Source: JBBRVW01 sp038246545 (GTDB taxonomy: Bacteria > Actinomycetota > Actinomycetes > JACCUZ01). From it: a DNA stretch of 64,000 bases. Below the pieces are notes generated by a model. The model searched no databases and had not been told where the DNA came from. It saw nothing but the letters and a program-made list of their open reading frames with translations. The stretch is from contig JBBRVW010000012.1 in NCBI GenBank assembly GCA_038246545.1, forward strand, positions 32,782-96,781, given 5' to 3'. A program made the translations under genes and the position numbers. The stretch's first letter is position 1. The number at the start of each line of letters is the position of its first letter. Below are positions 7,970 to 16,486 of the stretch, piece after piece.

Positions 7970-9469
7970 ATGCCCAGCGACCACGCGCCGGACCTCGAGA
8001 CGTTCCGCGCGCTCGCCGGCGACCGACGGGTCATCCCGGTGACCCGACGCCTGCTCGCCGACGCGGAGACGCCCCTGAGCGTCTACCGCAAGCTGGCCGG
8101 CGGCCGACCCGGCACCTTCCTGCTCGAGTCGGCGGAGCTCGGCGGGGTGTGGTCCCGCTACTCCTTCGTCGGAGCCCACTCGCACGCCACGCTCACCGAG
8201 CGCGACGGTCGGGCGCACTGGCTGGGGCAGCCGCCGGTCGGCGTGCCCACCGACGGCGACCCGCTCGAGGCGTTGCGAGCCACGGTCGAAGCCCTGCACA
8301 CCGAGCCGCTCCCGGGGCTGCCGCCGCTCACCGGCGGACTGGTCGGGGTGCTGGGCTACGACGTCGTGCGCCGGCTCGAACGGCTGCCCGAGCTCACCAC
8401 CGACGACCTGCACGTGCCCGAGCTCGCCATGATGCTGGCCACCGACCTGGCCGTCCTCGACCACTCCGACGGGTCGGTCCTGCTCATCGCCAACGCCGTC
8501 AACTACGACGACACCGACGACCGCGTCGACTGGGCCCACACGGACGCGGTCGAGCGGCTGGACCGGATGACCGCCGAGCTGAACGTCCCGGCCCCCGCGG
8601 CCGTCGCGGCCTTCACGGCGGCGGAGCCGGAGTACGACCGCGCTCGCACCAGCGACGACTACCGCGCCGCGGTCGAGCAGGCCAAGGAGGAGATCCGGGC
8701 CGGTGAGGCGTTCCAGGTCGTCGTCAGCCAGCGCTTCTCGATGACCAACGCGGCCGACCCCCTGGACGTCTACCGGATGCTGCGGGCCACCAACCCCAGC
8801 CCCTACATGTACCTGCTGCGGTTCGACGGCTTCGACATCGTCGGGTCCAGCCCCGAGGCGCTGGTCAAGGTCACCGGAGGTCGGGCGATGATGCACCCGA
8901 TTGCGGGCACCCGGCCGCGCGGCGCGACGCCGCAGCAGGACGCGGCGATGGCGGCGGAGCTCCTCGCGGATCCCAAGGAGCGGGCCGAGCACCTGATGCT
9001 CGTCGACCTCGGCCGCAACGACCTCGGCCGCGTCTGTGCCTCGGGCACCGTCGAGGTCGTCGACTTCATGTCGGTCGAGCGGTTCAGCCACGTCATGCAC
9101 ATCGTGAGCACCGTGGTCGGCGAGGTCGCCGAGGGCCGCACCGCCTTCGACGTCCTCACCTCCTGCTTTCCGGCCGGCACGCTCTCCGGGGCGCCGAAGC
9201 CGCGCGCGATGGAGCTCATCGAGCAGCTCGAGCCCACCCGGCGCGGTGTGTACGGCGGCTGCGTCGGCTACCTCGACTTCGCCGGCGACGCCGACACCGC
9301 GATCGCCATCCGCACGGCGTACCTCAGGGACGGCACCGCCTACGTGCAGGCCGGCGCGGGCATCGTCGCCGACTCCGACCCCGCTGCCGAGGACGACGAG
9401 TGCCGCAACAAGGCGATGGCGGTGCTGCGGGCGGTCGCGGCGGCCCAGTCGCTGCGCCGGTCGCCGTGA
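7970..9469 (+). CDS. trpE: Anthranilate synthase component I
   Basis: The 499-residue enzyme converts chorismate to anthranilate with ammonia supplied by a TrpG subunit that is not encoded nearby. The N-terminal domain carries the tryptophan feedback site (LLESAELGGVWSRYSF). The C-terminal chorismate-binding domain shows SPSPYMYLLRF-type sequence, IAGTRPRG, LVDLGRNDLGRV and FPAGTLSGAPK. ATG 7961 (three residues longer) and ATG 7970 are both possible. The latter is favoured because CACAAT at 7957-7962 could serve as a -10 placing transcription start at or beside 7970. No leader peptide, T-box or obvious attenuator was seen between hisI and trpE. The stop overlaps the next start (GTGA). Confidence 0.95.
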   Translation: MPSDHAPDLETFRALAGDRRVIPVTRRLLADAETPLSVYRKLAGGRPGTFLLESAELGGVWSRYSFVGAHSHATLTERDGRAHWLGQPPVGVPTDGDPLEALRATVEALHTEPLPGLPPLTGGLVGVLGYDVVRRLERLPELTTDDLHVPELAMMLATDLAVLDHSDGSVLLIANAVNYDDTDDRVDWAHTDAVERLDRMTAELNVPAPAAVAAFTAAEPEYDRARTSDDYRAAVEQAKEEIRAGEAFQVVVSQRFSMTNAADPLDVYRMLRATNPSPYMYLLRFDGFDIVGSSPEALVKVTGGRAMMHPIAGTRPRGATPQQDAAMAAELLADPKERAEHLMLVDLGRNDLGRVCASGTVEVVDFMSVERFSHVMHIVSTVVGEVAEGRTAFDVLTSCFPAGTLSGAPKPRAMELIEQLEPTRRGVYGGCVGYLDFAGDADTAIAIRTAYLRDGTAYVQAGAGIVADSDPAAEDDECRNKAMAVLRAVAAAQSLRRSP

Positions 9470-10020
9470 CGCCCGCGGGACCGGAACGGTCGGAACCCGA
9501 CGCCGAGCCGGGCAGCCCCAGCGGGACCCGCACGACGGGCGAGCCGGACGTCCCGGACGGCGTTCGACGCCCGGCACGGCGCGAGCTCGCCCTGGCCGTG
9601 GGTCTGGTGGCGCTCGGTGCGGCCGTGGCGCTGCTCGGCGGCGGGCGGTCGAGCGGCGTCAGCCCCGGCGTGCCCTCGGCGCCGGGCGCCGGCTCACGGG
9701 ACGCCGGCACCGCGTCGCTGGCGCTGGTCGCGCTCGCCGGTGCGGGCGCCGTGCTGCTCCTGCGCAACCGCGCGCGCATGGTGCTCGGTGTGGCGCTGGC
9801 CGGGGTCGCCGCTGCGCTGGCCGCGGTCGGCACGACACCGACCCGTGGGACCGCGCTCGGGGGCGCGGTCCTCGTCGGCCTCGGTGGCCTGCTCGTCGTG
9901 CTGCGGGCGCGCCGCTGGCCGCAGCCCCGCGGCCGCTACGAGACCCGCCCGCCACGGTCTACCGGCACCCCGCGGGACGCGTGGGACGCCCTCGACCGAG
10001 GTGAGGACCCGACCGCCTGA
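9466..10020 (+). CDS. Trp-biosynthesis-associated membrane protein (TIGR02234)
   Basis: The 184-residue product starts with the GTG in the GTGA overlap with trpE. After a polar N-terminal tail of about 45 residues come four hydrophobic segments (roughly 50-68, 85-103, 108-125, 132-150). The C-terminal WDALDRGEDPT motif is the hallmark of the TIGR02234 family, found almost only in actinomycete trp operons. The role is unknown; location between trpE and trpC suggests an accessory role in tryptophan synthesis or transport. Translation is very probably coupled to trpE. Confidence 0.85.
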   Translation: MTPAGPERSEPDAEPGSPSGTRTTGEPDVPDGVRRPARRELALAVGLVALGAAVALLGGGRSSGVSPGVPSAPGAGSRDAGTASLALVALAGAGAVLLLRNRARMVLGVALAGVAAALAAVGTTPTRGTALGGAVLVGLGGLLVVLRARRWPQPRGRYETRPPRSTGTPRDAWDALDRGEDPTA

Positions 10021-10087
10021 CCCCGATCTGGTCCCGGGACTGGCACAATCTGTCGCGCACCAGCCGACACCCCACCGCGGAGGAACG

Positions 10088-10327
10088 ATGTCAGCAAGCC
10101 ACGGCAGCACGCCGGCCGCCTGGACCGCGGTCGGCATCATGTTCGTCGGCTTCCTGATCAGCGGTATCGCCCTGCCGTTCGAGCTGCCGTGGCTGTTCTT
10201 CGTCGGACTCGCGGTCGTCGCCCTCGGAGCGGTCGCCGGCAAGGTGATGTCGATGATGGGCATGGGCAGTGCCGTGACCTACAAGGACGACCACCACCCC
10301 GAGTACGACAGCGGCCCCTCGAGCTGA
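10088..10327 (+). CDS. HGxxPAAW-family small membrane protein
   Basis: The 79-residue product has the eponymous HGSTPAAW motif at residues 5-12, two predicted membrane helices (about 14-31 and 35-53) and an acidic His-containing tail. It is a conserved actinomycete trp-locus protein of unknown role. Unlike its upstream neighbours it has a clear Shine-Dalgarno sequence (CGGAGGA, 10078-10084). CACAAT at 10044-10049 resembles a -10 box, so it may have its own promoter in addition to read-through from trpE. Confidence 0.85.
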   Translation: MSASHGSTPAAWTAVGIMFVGFLISGIALPFELPWLFFVGLAVVALGAVAGKVMSMMGMGSAVTYKDDHHPEYDSGPSS

Positions 10328-10426
10328 CACGGCGGTCACCGGCAGCTGCTCGCACCGGCGTACCGCCGGTCTCCGGCCCGGCGAGCGCCGTACGCTCACG
10401 GGACGGACCACTCCGCCGGGAGCATC

Positions 10427-10849
10427 ATGACCGCTGCGCCGTCGTACGCCGCCAGCCGCGCCGTAGCGCTGCGGGCGCCGCTGGCCGTGCTGGGCGTCGT
10501 TGCCGCCGCGACGACGTACGTCGGTGTGGTCGACCCGGGTGAAGCCGGCCACTACCCCGGCTGCCCGTTCCTCGCGCTGACCGGGCTGTACTGCCCGTTC
10601 TGCGGCTCCCTGCGCGCGGTGCACGCCCTTGTCCGGGGCGACCTGCCGGGGGCGATCGGACGCAACGCCCTTACCGTCGCCGGCGGCGTCGTGCTCGCGG
10701 TGCTGTGGGTGGGCTGGGTCGCGCGTCGCGCGAGGGGGGTGGCGAGCGGCGTCACCGTTCCGGCGGGGGTGTGGCCGGCGCTGGGCGTCGCGGTCCTGGT
10801 CTTCGGCGTGGCGCGCAACCTGCCGTTCGCCGCGGTCCTGGCACCCTGA
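10427..10849 (+). CDS. DUF2752-family membrane protein
   Basis: The 140-residue product carries the DUF2752 core GCPFLALTGLYCPFCGSLRA (residues about 45-64). There, two Cys (CPFC) next to a conserved GS-R suggest a metal or redox site at the membrane face. Three to four hydrophobic helices surround it. Function unknown; frequently found between trpE and trpC in actinomycetes. A TACGCT hexamer (10391-10396) gives a possible promoter about 25 nt upstream of a short leader with CCGGGAG before the ATG. Confidence 0.85.
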   Translation: MTAAPSYAASRAVALRAPLAVLGVVAAATTYVGVVDPGEAGHYPGCPFLALTGLYCPFCGSLRAVHALVRGDLPGAIGRNALTVAGGVVLAVLWVGWVARRARGVASGVTVPAGVWPALGVAVLVFGVARNLPFAAVLAP

Positions 10850-10907
10850 CCGGCCAGGAGGAGGCCATCGCACCGGGCGCGTGGTCAGACCCCGCGCCTG
10901 CCCCGGT

Positions 10908-10944
10908 TACCCTGGGCGGACTGGGTGGTCGCGGTGCGACCGCG
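10908..10944 (+). promoter_or_regulatory. Candidate trpC promoter with alternative leader hairpins
   Basis: TACCCT at 10908-10913 is a plausible -10 box. The following 55-nt leader contains two mutually exclusive hairpins: GGTCGC/GCGACC (10927-10932 with 10936-10941) and CGCGGT/ACCGCG (10930-10935 with 10939-10944). No Trp-rich leader peptide was seen. Whether this is a switch or simply GC-rich symmetry cannot be decided by eye. Confidence 0.25.
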
Positions 10945-10968
10945 GAGTCAGGTGAGGGGATCCGGCGC

Positions 10969-11775
10969 GTGAGTGTGCTCGACGACATCCTGGTCGACGT
11001 GCGCGCCGACCTGGCCGAGCGCCAGGCGCGGGTCAGCCTCGACGAGCTCAAGGCGAGGGCCGAAGGCCGACCCGACTGCCGGAACCCGCTCCCGGTGCTG
11101 CGTGCCGGCGGAGTCGCGGTCATCGCCGAGGTGAAGCGTTCCAGCCCGTCGAAGGGCGCGCTCGCGGCGATCGCCGACCCCGCCTCGCTCGCCGCCGACT
11201 ACGAGGCAGGTGGCGCTGCGGTCATCAGTGTCCTCACCGAGAAGCACCGCTTCGGCGGCAGTCTCGACGACCTCGTCGCAGTGCGCCGGGCGGTCGACGT
11301 GCCCGTCTTGTGCAAGGACTTCATCGTCTCCAGCTACCAGCTGTGGGAGGCGCGGGTCCACGGCGCCGACCTCGCACTGCTCATCGTGGCGGCCATGGAC
11401 CAGAACGCCCTCGTGTCACTGGTCGAGCGCGCCACGTCGCTCGGCCTCACACCGCTGGTCGAGTGCCACACCGTCGACGAGGTCGGGCGCGCCGTCGACG
11501 CCGGCGCCGAGGTCATCGGCATCAACGCCCGCGACCTGCGCACCCTGCAGGTCGACCGCGCCGTGTTCTCCCGCGTCGCCCCGCACGTGCCCGACCACGT
11601 GGTCCGCATCGCCGAGTCCGGCGTGCGCGGTCCGCACGACGTCCTCGAGTACGCCCGCGACGGAGCCGACGCCGTCCTTGTCGGTGAGTCGCTCGTCACC
11701 GGACGTGACCCCCGCTCGGCCGTCGCCGACCTCGTGGCGGCCGGCGCGCACCCGGCCCTCAAGCACGACAGGTGA
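10969..11775 (+). CDS. trpC: Indole-3-glycerol phosphate synthase
   Basis: The 268-residue single-domain TIM barrel closes the indole ring of CdRP in tryptophan synthesis. Signatures are VIAEVKRSSPSKG (catalytic Lys and phosphate binding), LCKDFIVSSYQLWEAR (catalytic Lys), INARDLRT and IAESGVRGPHDV. GTG 10969 was chosen; GTG 10975 is a minor alternative. It is not fused to TrpF, as is normal in actinomycetes. Its stop overlaps the trpB GTG by 4 bp, so trpC, trpB and trpA form one tightly coupled unit. Confidence 0.95.
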   Translation: MSVLDDILVDVRADLAERQARVSLDELKARAEGRPDCRNPLPVLRAGGVAVIAEVKRSSPSKGALAAIADPASLAADYEAGGAAVISVLTEKHRFGGSLDDLVAVRRAVDVPVLCKDFIVSSYQLWEARVHGADLALLIVAAMDQNALVSLVERATSLGLTPLVECHTVDEVGRAVDAGAEVIGINARDLRTLQVDRAVFSRVAPHVPDHVVRIAESGVRGPHDVLEYARDGADAVLVGESLVTGRDPRSAVADLVAAGAHPALKHDR

Positions 11776-13064
11776 GCCGACAGCAGATGACCAGCCAGCA
11801 CTCCGACGTCCCCGACGCCACCGGTCACTTCGGTCCCTACGGCGGCCGGTTCGTCCCCGAGGCGCTGGTCGCGGCCCTCGACCAGCTGACGGCGGCGTAC
11901 GAGAAGGCGCGCCACGACGAGGCGTTCCAGGCCGAGCTGGCCGGCCTGCTGTCGTCGTACGTCGGCAGGCCGAGCCCGGTGACCGAGGCGCGCCGCTTCG
12001 CCGAGCACGCCGGCGGCGCGCGCGTGCTGCTGAAGCGCGAGGACCTCAACCACACGGGTTCGCACAAGATCAACAACGTGCTGGGCCAGGCCCTGCTCGC
12101 CCGTGACATGGGCAAGCGCCGCGTCATCGCCGAGACGGGAGCGGGTCAGCACGGCGTGGCCACCGCCACGGCGGCGGCGCTGCTCGGTCTCGAGTGCCTG
12201 GTCTACATGGGGTCCGAGGACACCCGCCGGCAGGCTCTCAACGTGGCGCGGATGCGCCTGCTCGGTGCCGAGGTGGTCGCGGTCGACGCCGGCAGCCAGA
12301 CCCTCAAGGACGCCATCAACGAGGCGATGCGCGACTGGGTCACCAACGTCGACCACACCCACTACATCCTCGGCACGGTCACCGGCCCGCACCCCTTCCC
12401 GGCGATGGTGCGCGACTTCCAGCGGATCATCGGCGACGAGGCCAAGCAGCAGGTGCTGGAGCTGACCGGTCGGCTGCCGGACGCGGTCGTCGCGTGCGTC
12501 GGCGGCGGGTCCAACGCGATGGGCATCTTCACGGCGTTCCTCGACGACGCCGACGTCCGTCTCTACGGCTTCGAGGCCGGTGGAGAGGGAGTCGACAGCG
12601 GTCGCCACGCGGCGCGGATGGCAGGCGGTTCGCCCGGCGTGCTGCACGGCACGCGCACCTACGTCCTGCAGGACGAGAACGGCCAGACCGTCCCGTCGCA
12701 CTCGGTGTCCGCCGGCCTGGACTACCCCGGCGTCGGTCCGCAGCACGCCTGGCTGCACGACACCGGGCGCGCGACCTACGCGCCGGTGGTCGACAGCGAG
12801 GCGATGGACGCGTTCGCCCTGCTGTGCCGCACCGAGGGCATCATCCCGGCCATCGAGAGCGCCCACGCCCTGGCCGGGGCGCTCCGCGTCGGTCGCGACC
12901 TCGGCCCGGATGCCACGGTGCTGGTCAACCTGTCCGGCCGCGGCGACAAGGACGTCGACACCGCGGCGGCCTGGTTCGGTGTCGTGAGCGACGAGGAGAT
13001 CGTCGAGTCGGCGACTGCTGCCGTCGACTCCGACCCGCAGGACTCGACCGGCAAGGGCTGGTAG
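11772..13064 (+). CDS. trpB: Tryptophan synthase beta chain
   Basis: The 430-residue PLP enzyme condenses indole and serine to tryptophan in the alpha2-beta2 complex. The PLP lysine is in LKREDLNHTGSHKINN (Lys 99 from the GTG), the phosphate loop is GGGSNAMGIF, and the COMM-domain substrate loop ETGAGQHGVA is present. Start GTG 11772 lies in the GTGA overlap with trpC; an in-frame ATG 14 bp further on would give a slightly shorter protein. trpA begins at the base right after the stop codon. Confidence 0.96.
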   Translation: MSRQQMTSQHSDVPDATGHFGPYGGRFVPEALVAALDQLTAAYEKARHDEAFQAELAGLLSSYVGRPSPVTEARRFAEHAGGARVLLKREDLNHTGSHKINNVLGQALLARDMGKRRVIAETGAGQHGVATATAAALLGLECLVYMGSEDTRRQALNVARMRLLGAEVVAVDAGSQTLKDAINEAMRDWVTNVDHTHYILGTVTGPHPFPAMVRDFQRIIGDEAKQQVLELTGRLPDAVVACVGGGSNAMGIFTAFLDDADVRLYGFEAGGEGVDSGRHAARMAGGSPGVLHGTRTYVLQDENGQTVPSHSVSAGLDYPGVGPQHAWLHDTGRATYAPVVDSEAMDAFALLCRTEGIIPAIESAHALAGALRVGRDLGPDATVLVNLSGRGDKDVDTAAAWFGVVSDEEIVESATAAVDSDPQDSTGKGW

Positions 13065-13877
13065 ATGAGCGCGCTCTCCGACGTCCTCGCGGCGGCGGCG
13101 GCCGAGGGCCGCGCCGCGCTGGTCGGCTACCTGCCGGCCGGCTACCCCTCGGTGGAGGGCGGCATCGACGCCATGGCTGCGATGGTCCGCGGCGGTGTCG
13201 ACGTCGTCGAGGTCGGCCTGCCCTACTCCGACCCGCTGATGGACGGCCCCACGATCCAGCGCGCGGTCGAGGTGGCGCTGGAGCAGCACACCACCACCGA
13301 CGACGTCCTCACGACGGTGCGCGGGGTCGCCGCCACAGGGGCGCCGACCCTGGTGATGAGCTACTGGAACCCCCTCGAGCGGTACGGCACGCGGCGGTTC
13401 GCCGACGGGCTCGTAGCCGCCGGCGGCGTGGGCACCATCACCCCCGACCTCACGCCCGACGAGGCCGGCACCGAGCCGTCCGACTGGCTGGGCGCCACCG
13501 ACGCGACGGGGCTGGACCGGGTCTTCCTCGTCGCGCCGTCCTCGACCGACGAGCGGATCCGCTGGACGGCCGAGCACTGCCGCGGTTTCGTCTACGCCGC
13601 CTCGACCATGGGCGTCACCGGCGCCCGTGCCTCCGTCGGTGACGCCGCCGGCACCCTGGTGGCCCGGGTGCGGGCCCAGACCGCACTTCCGGTGTGCGTG
13701 GGGCTCGGCGTCTCGAGCGGTGACCAGGCTGCCGAAGTGGCGTCCTTCGCCGACGGGGTCATCGTCGGCTCGGCGTTCGTCCGTGCCCTGCTGGACGCGG
13801 GGTCGCCCGCCGACGGCCTGGTGGCGGTGGAGAAGCTCGCCGCCGACCTGGCTGACGGGGTCCGGCGCGGCCGATGA
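13065..13877 (+). CDS. trpA: Tryptophan synthase alpha chain
   Basis: The 270-residue TIM barrel cleaves indole-3-glycerol phosphate to indole, which is channelled to TrpB. The catalytic Glu and Asp are in VEVGLPYSDPLMDGP; the phosphate site is in the GVTGARAS and GLGVSSGDQA loops. ATG follows the trpB stop with no gap. It overlaps the Sco1-like gene by 4 bp (ATGA), placing that gene in the same transcript. Confidence 0.96.
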   Translation: MSALSDVLAAAAAEGRAALVGYLPAGYPSVEGGIDAMAAMVRGGVDVVEVGLPYSDPLMDGPTIQRAVEVALEQHTTTDDVLTTVRGVAATGAPTLVMSYWNPLERYGTRRFADGLVAAGGVGTITPDLTPDEAGTEPSDWLGATDATGLDRVFLVAPSSTDERIRWTAEHCRGFVYAASTMGVTGARASVGDAAGTLVARVRAQTALPVCVGLGVSSGDQAAEVASFADGVIVGSAFVRALLDAGSPADGLVAVEKLAADLADGVRRGR

Positions 13878-14500
13878 GCCCGGCGTACCGACTCCTCGTC
13901 GCCGTGGTGGGGGTGGTCCTGCTCGCCGGGTGCGCGAGCAGCGGCCAGCAGGACGGCGCTGTCGTCGTCAACGGCGAGAAGGGGTGGCACGGCACCGCCG
14001 TGCCGGACGGCTACCCGCTTCCGTCGGTGCCGTTCACCGACACGGCCGGGCGGCCGGTGTCGCTGGCCGACGCGGCGACCACGCCGGTGACCCTGGTGTT
14101 CTTCGGCTACACGCACTGCCCGGACATCTGCAACGTCGTCCTCGCCAACATGGCCTCGGCTCTTCGGGGTGCGACCCCGGCAGTCCGCACGGACGTCCGG
14201 CTCGTCTTCGTCAGCACCGATCCGCAGCGCGACACCACCACCGTCGTGCGCGAGTACCTCGACCGGTTCGACCCACGCTTCGAGGGGCTGGTCGGGCCGG
14301 TGGGCCAGGTCGAGCGGGCCGCGAAGGCTCTCTACATCAGCTACGAGAAGCCCGACGGCAGCACCGGCGGCGCCTACGAGGTCGACCACGGGACCTACAC
14401 GACCGCCTTCGTCGACGGGAGGGCGAGGGTCGTGTGGTCCGACACCACGGCGGTGGCGGACCTCCGCGCCGACCTCACCCGCCTGTCGGGCATAGCCTGA
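13874..14500 (+). CDS. SCO1/SenC-family copper chaperone lipoprotein
   Basis: The 208-residue product has a lipoprotein signal (lipobox LLAGC, Cys about residue 18) and a thioredoxin-like domain. The copper ligands are visible: the CxxxC pair in FFGYTHCPDICNVV and the distal His in EVDHGTYTTAF. The family delivers copper to cytochrome c oxidase CuA or acts as an extracytoplasmic redox factor; membrane-anchored, outward facing. It sits between trpA and lgt, and Lgt is the enzyme that would lipidate this Cys. Confidence 0.9.
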   Translation: MSPAYRLLVAVVGVVLLAGCASSGQQDGAVVVNGEKGWHGTAVPDGYPLPSVPFTDTAGRPVSLADAATTPVTLVFFGYTHCPDICNVVLANMASALRGATPAVRTDVRLVFVSTDPQRDTTTVVREYLDRFDPRFEGLVGPVGQVERAAKALYISYEKPDGSTGGAYEVDHGTYTTAFVDGRARVVWSDTTAVADLRADLTRLSGIA

Positions 14501-14506
14501 GGTGTC

Positions 14507-15451
14507 GTGATCCCCTACTCGTTCCCCAGCCCGGCCGAGGGCGTCTGGCACCTGGGCCCGGTGCCGCTGCGTGCCTACGCGCTGTGCATCATCGCGGGGA
14601 TCGTCGTCGCCGTCTGGCTCGGCGAGCGCCGGTGGGTGGCCCGGGGCGGCCGCGCCGGTGACGTCACCGAGCTCGCGACCTGGATGGTGCCGTTCGGCAT
14701 CGTCGGCGGCCGGATCTACCACGTCGTCACCTCGCCGGAGGCCTACTTCGCGGACGGCGGGCGACCGCTGCACGCCCTGTTCATCTGGGAGGGCGGCCTG
14801 GGCATCTGGGGCGCCGTCACGCTCGGCGGTGTCGGCGCCTGGATCGGCTGCCGCCGGCGCGGCATCCCGCTGCCGCCCTTCGCCGACGCGATCGCGCCGG
14901 GCATCGTGCTCGCGCAGGCCGTCGGCCGCCTGGGCAACTACTTCAACCAGGAGCTCTTCGGGCGGCCGACCGACCTGCCGTGGGCGGTCGCGATCGACGC
15001 CGTCCACCGGCCGGCCGGCTACGCCGACCAGGCGACCTACCACCCGACGTTCCTCTACGAGCTGCTGTGGAACGTCGGCGTCGCCGCCCTGGTCATCTGG
15101 GCCGACCGGCGCTTCCGGCTCGGCCATGGCCGGGCGTTCGCGCTGTACGTCGCCGCCTACACCGTGGGCCGCGGCTGGATCGAGGCGCTGCGCATCGACG
15201 ACGCGCACCACGTCCTCGGGCTGCGGCTCAACGACTGGGTTGCACTGCTGGTCTTTCTCGGTGCGGTGACCTACCTCGTCCTGAGCGCACGCCGGCACCC
15301 CGGCCGCGAGACACCCGAGGAGCTCGAGACGCTGCGGCGCGACCCGGTCCCGCGACGCGCGGACGCCGAGCCCGCCGAGGTGCCTGACGACGGTCCGGCC
15401 GCCGAGCCCCCCGCCACCACCGCCGACACCAGCAGGGAGAGCACGCCGTGA
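14507..15451 (+). CDS. lgt: Prolipoprotein diacylglyceryl transferase
   Basis: The 314-residue integral membrane enzyme transfers diacylglycerol from phosphatidylglycerol to the lipobox Cys of prolipoproteins. The family signature runs through GGRIYHVVTS, the WEGGLGIWGAV region and AQAVGRLGNYFNQELFG (catalytic Arg and Asn). About seven membrane helices end near residue 265, followed by an acidic Pro-rich cytoplasmic tail typical of actinomycetes. GTG start 6 bp after the Sco1-like stop, overlapping no other frame; TAGCCT at 14493-14498 could be an internal promoter. Confidence 0.95.
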   Translation: MIPYSFPSPAEGVWHLGPVPLRAYALCIIAGIVVAVWLGERRWVARGGRAGDVTELATWMVPFGIVGGRIYHVVTSPEAYFADGGRPLHALFIWEGGLGIWGAVTLGGVGAWIGCRRRGIPLPPFADAIAPGIVLAQAVGRLGNYFNQELFGRPTDLPWAVAIDAVHRPAGYADQATYHPTFLYELLWNVGVAALVIWADRRFRLGHGRAFALYVAAYTVGRGWIEALRIDDAHHVLGLRLNDWVALLVFLGAVTYLVLSARRHPGRETPEELETLRRDPVPRRADAEPAEVPDDGPAAEPPATTADTSRESTP

Positions 15452-16218
15452 CCGCCCAGGACGCACCGCGGGCCGAGCAGCCGGGCGAGGAGCGCGCGCG
15501 CACGAAGGCCGAGCAGGAAGCGCTGCGGATCAAGCACGAGCACTCCGACGTCACCGGTGGCTGGCTGCGACCCGCCGTCTTCGGCGCCTCCGACGGGCTG
15601 GTGTCCAACTTCGCGCTGATCGCCGGTGTCACCGGTGGCACCAGCGACAGCAACGCCGTGCTGCTCGCCGGGCTCGCCGGCCTCGCCGCCGGCGCGTTCT
15701 CGATGGCGGCGGGGGAGTACATCTCGGTGCGTTCGCAGGCCGAGCAGGCGCTCGCGGAGATCGAGCTCGAGCGGCGCGAGCTGGAGCGGAACCCGGCGGG
15801 TGAGCAGCTCGAGCTGGCGCAGATGTACGTCGCCAAGGGCCTGGAGCCCGAGCTCGCCCGCGAGGTGGCCGCCCAGCTGTCCCGCGACCCCCGCACGGCG
15901 CTCGACGTGCACGTGCGCGAGGAGCTCGGCATCACCCAGGGCGACCTGCCCTCGGCCGGGCTCGCCGCCGGGTCGTCGTTCACGTCCTTCGCGATCGGCG
16001 CGCTGCTTCCCGTGCTGCCGTACCTGTTCGGTGCCACCTCGATCCTGCCCGGGCTGGTCCTGACCGTCGCCGGCCTGTTCCTCTGCGGCGCCTTCGTCAC
16101 CAAGCTCACCCCGCGTACCTGGTGGTACGGCGGCCTGCGGCAGACCGCTCTCGGTGCCGTCGCCGCGGCCGTCACGTACGCCGTCGGCGCTCTCGTCGGA
16201 GCCTCCGGCCTCACCTGA
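15448..16218 (+). CDS. VIT1/CCC1-family divalent metal transporter
   Basis: The 256-residue product starts 4 bp inside lgt. A charged N-terminal tail leads to HEHSDVTGGWLRPAVFGASDG, then the VIT1/CCC1 helix SMAAGEYISVRSQAEQA, whose Glu-rich cytoplasmic extension (ALAEIELERRELE) is the metal-binding domain of the family. Four to five membrane helices; the last pair ends LGAVAAAVTYAVGALVG. Relatives export Fe(II) or Mn(II) from the cytoplasm. It is the last gene of the trp-lgt run before a 268-bp intergenic region. Confidence 0.9.
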   Translation: MTAQDAPRAEQPGEERARTKAEQEALRIKHEHSDVTGGWLRPAVFGASDGLVSNFALIAGVTGGTSDSNAVLLAGLAGLAAGAFSMAAGEYISVRSQAEQALAEIELERRELERNPAGEQLELAQMYVAKGLEPELAREVAAQLSRDPRTALDVHVREELGITQGDLPSAGLAAGSSFTSFAIGALLPVLPYLFGATSILPGLVLTVAGLFLCGAFVTKLTPRTWWYGGLRQTALGAVAAAVTYAVGALVGASGLT

Positions 16219-16247
16219 CACCGGGACCCGGCGGCGTCCGCCGAGGT

Positions 16248-16305
16248 TGTGCGCTCCCGCACCGGACGCGCCGGCCGGGTGGTGTGTCGGCGCACAAAGG
16301 ATCTT
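16248..16305. repeat. Dispersed stem-loop repeat, copy 1
   Basis: Positions 16280-16305 are identical over 26 bp to 33016-33041. The copy includes the arm GGTGTGTCGGCGCACA (16281-16296). A left arm with TGTGCGC (16248-16254) can pair with it imperfectly, so the hairpin is kept although the arm has diverged. It lies between the VIT1-like gene and gltB. It is a REP-like or terminator-like intergenic element; its family is not recognised. Confidence 0.55.
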
Positions 16306-16336
16306 GGGTGGGCGGGCGAGTGGGGCGGTGGTCCGT

Positions 16337-16352
16337 CTTACATGCCGGAAAC
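16337..16352 (+). promoter_or_regulatory. GlnR-box-like site upstream of gltBD
   Basis: CTTAC-n6-GAAAC (16337-16341 and 16348-16352) matches the actinobacterial GlnR a-site/b-site pattern (gTnAC-n6-GaAAC) except at the first base. It lies about 135 bp upstream of gltB, a gene of nitrogen assimilation. A TATGCT hexamer at 16382-16387 and a perfect 7-bp inverted repeat at 16365-16380 are nearby. Only one a/b pair is visible. Confidence 0.35.
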
Positions 16353-16486
16353 ATGTCCCACCCCCCGGGAGGTCTCCCGGATATGCTGGCCGCCGTACCG
16401 CAGGGCCGACGGCGTCCCTCGGTCGATGCACCTGGCGCCCGCACCTCGGGTGCCGGCCGCACTCGACGAGGAAGGTGGCGCTCACC

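Noticed and set aside
11334..13577. Long antisense frame across trpB, trpA and trpC
   Set aside because: Shadow of three confidently identified genes; no start signal or family motif.
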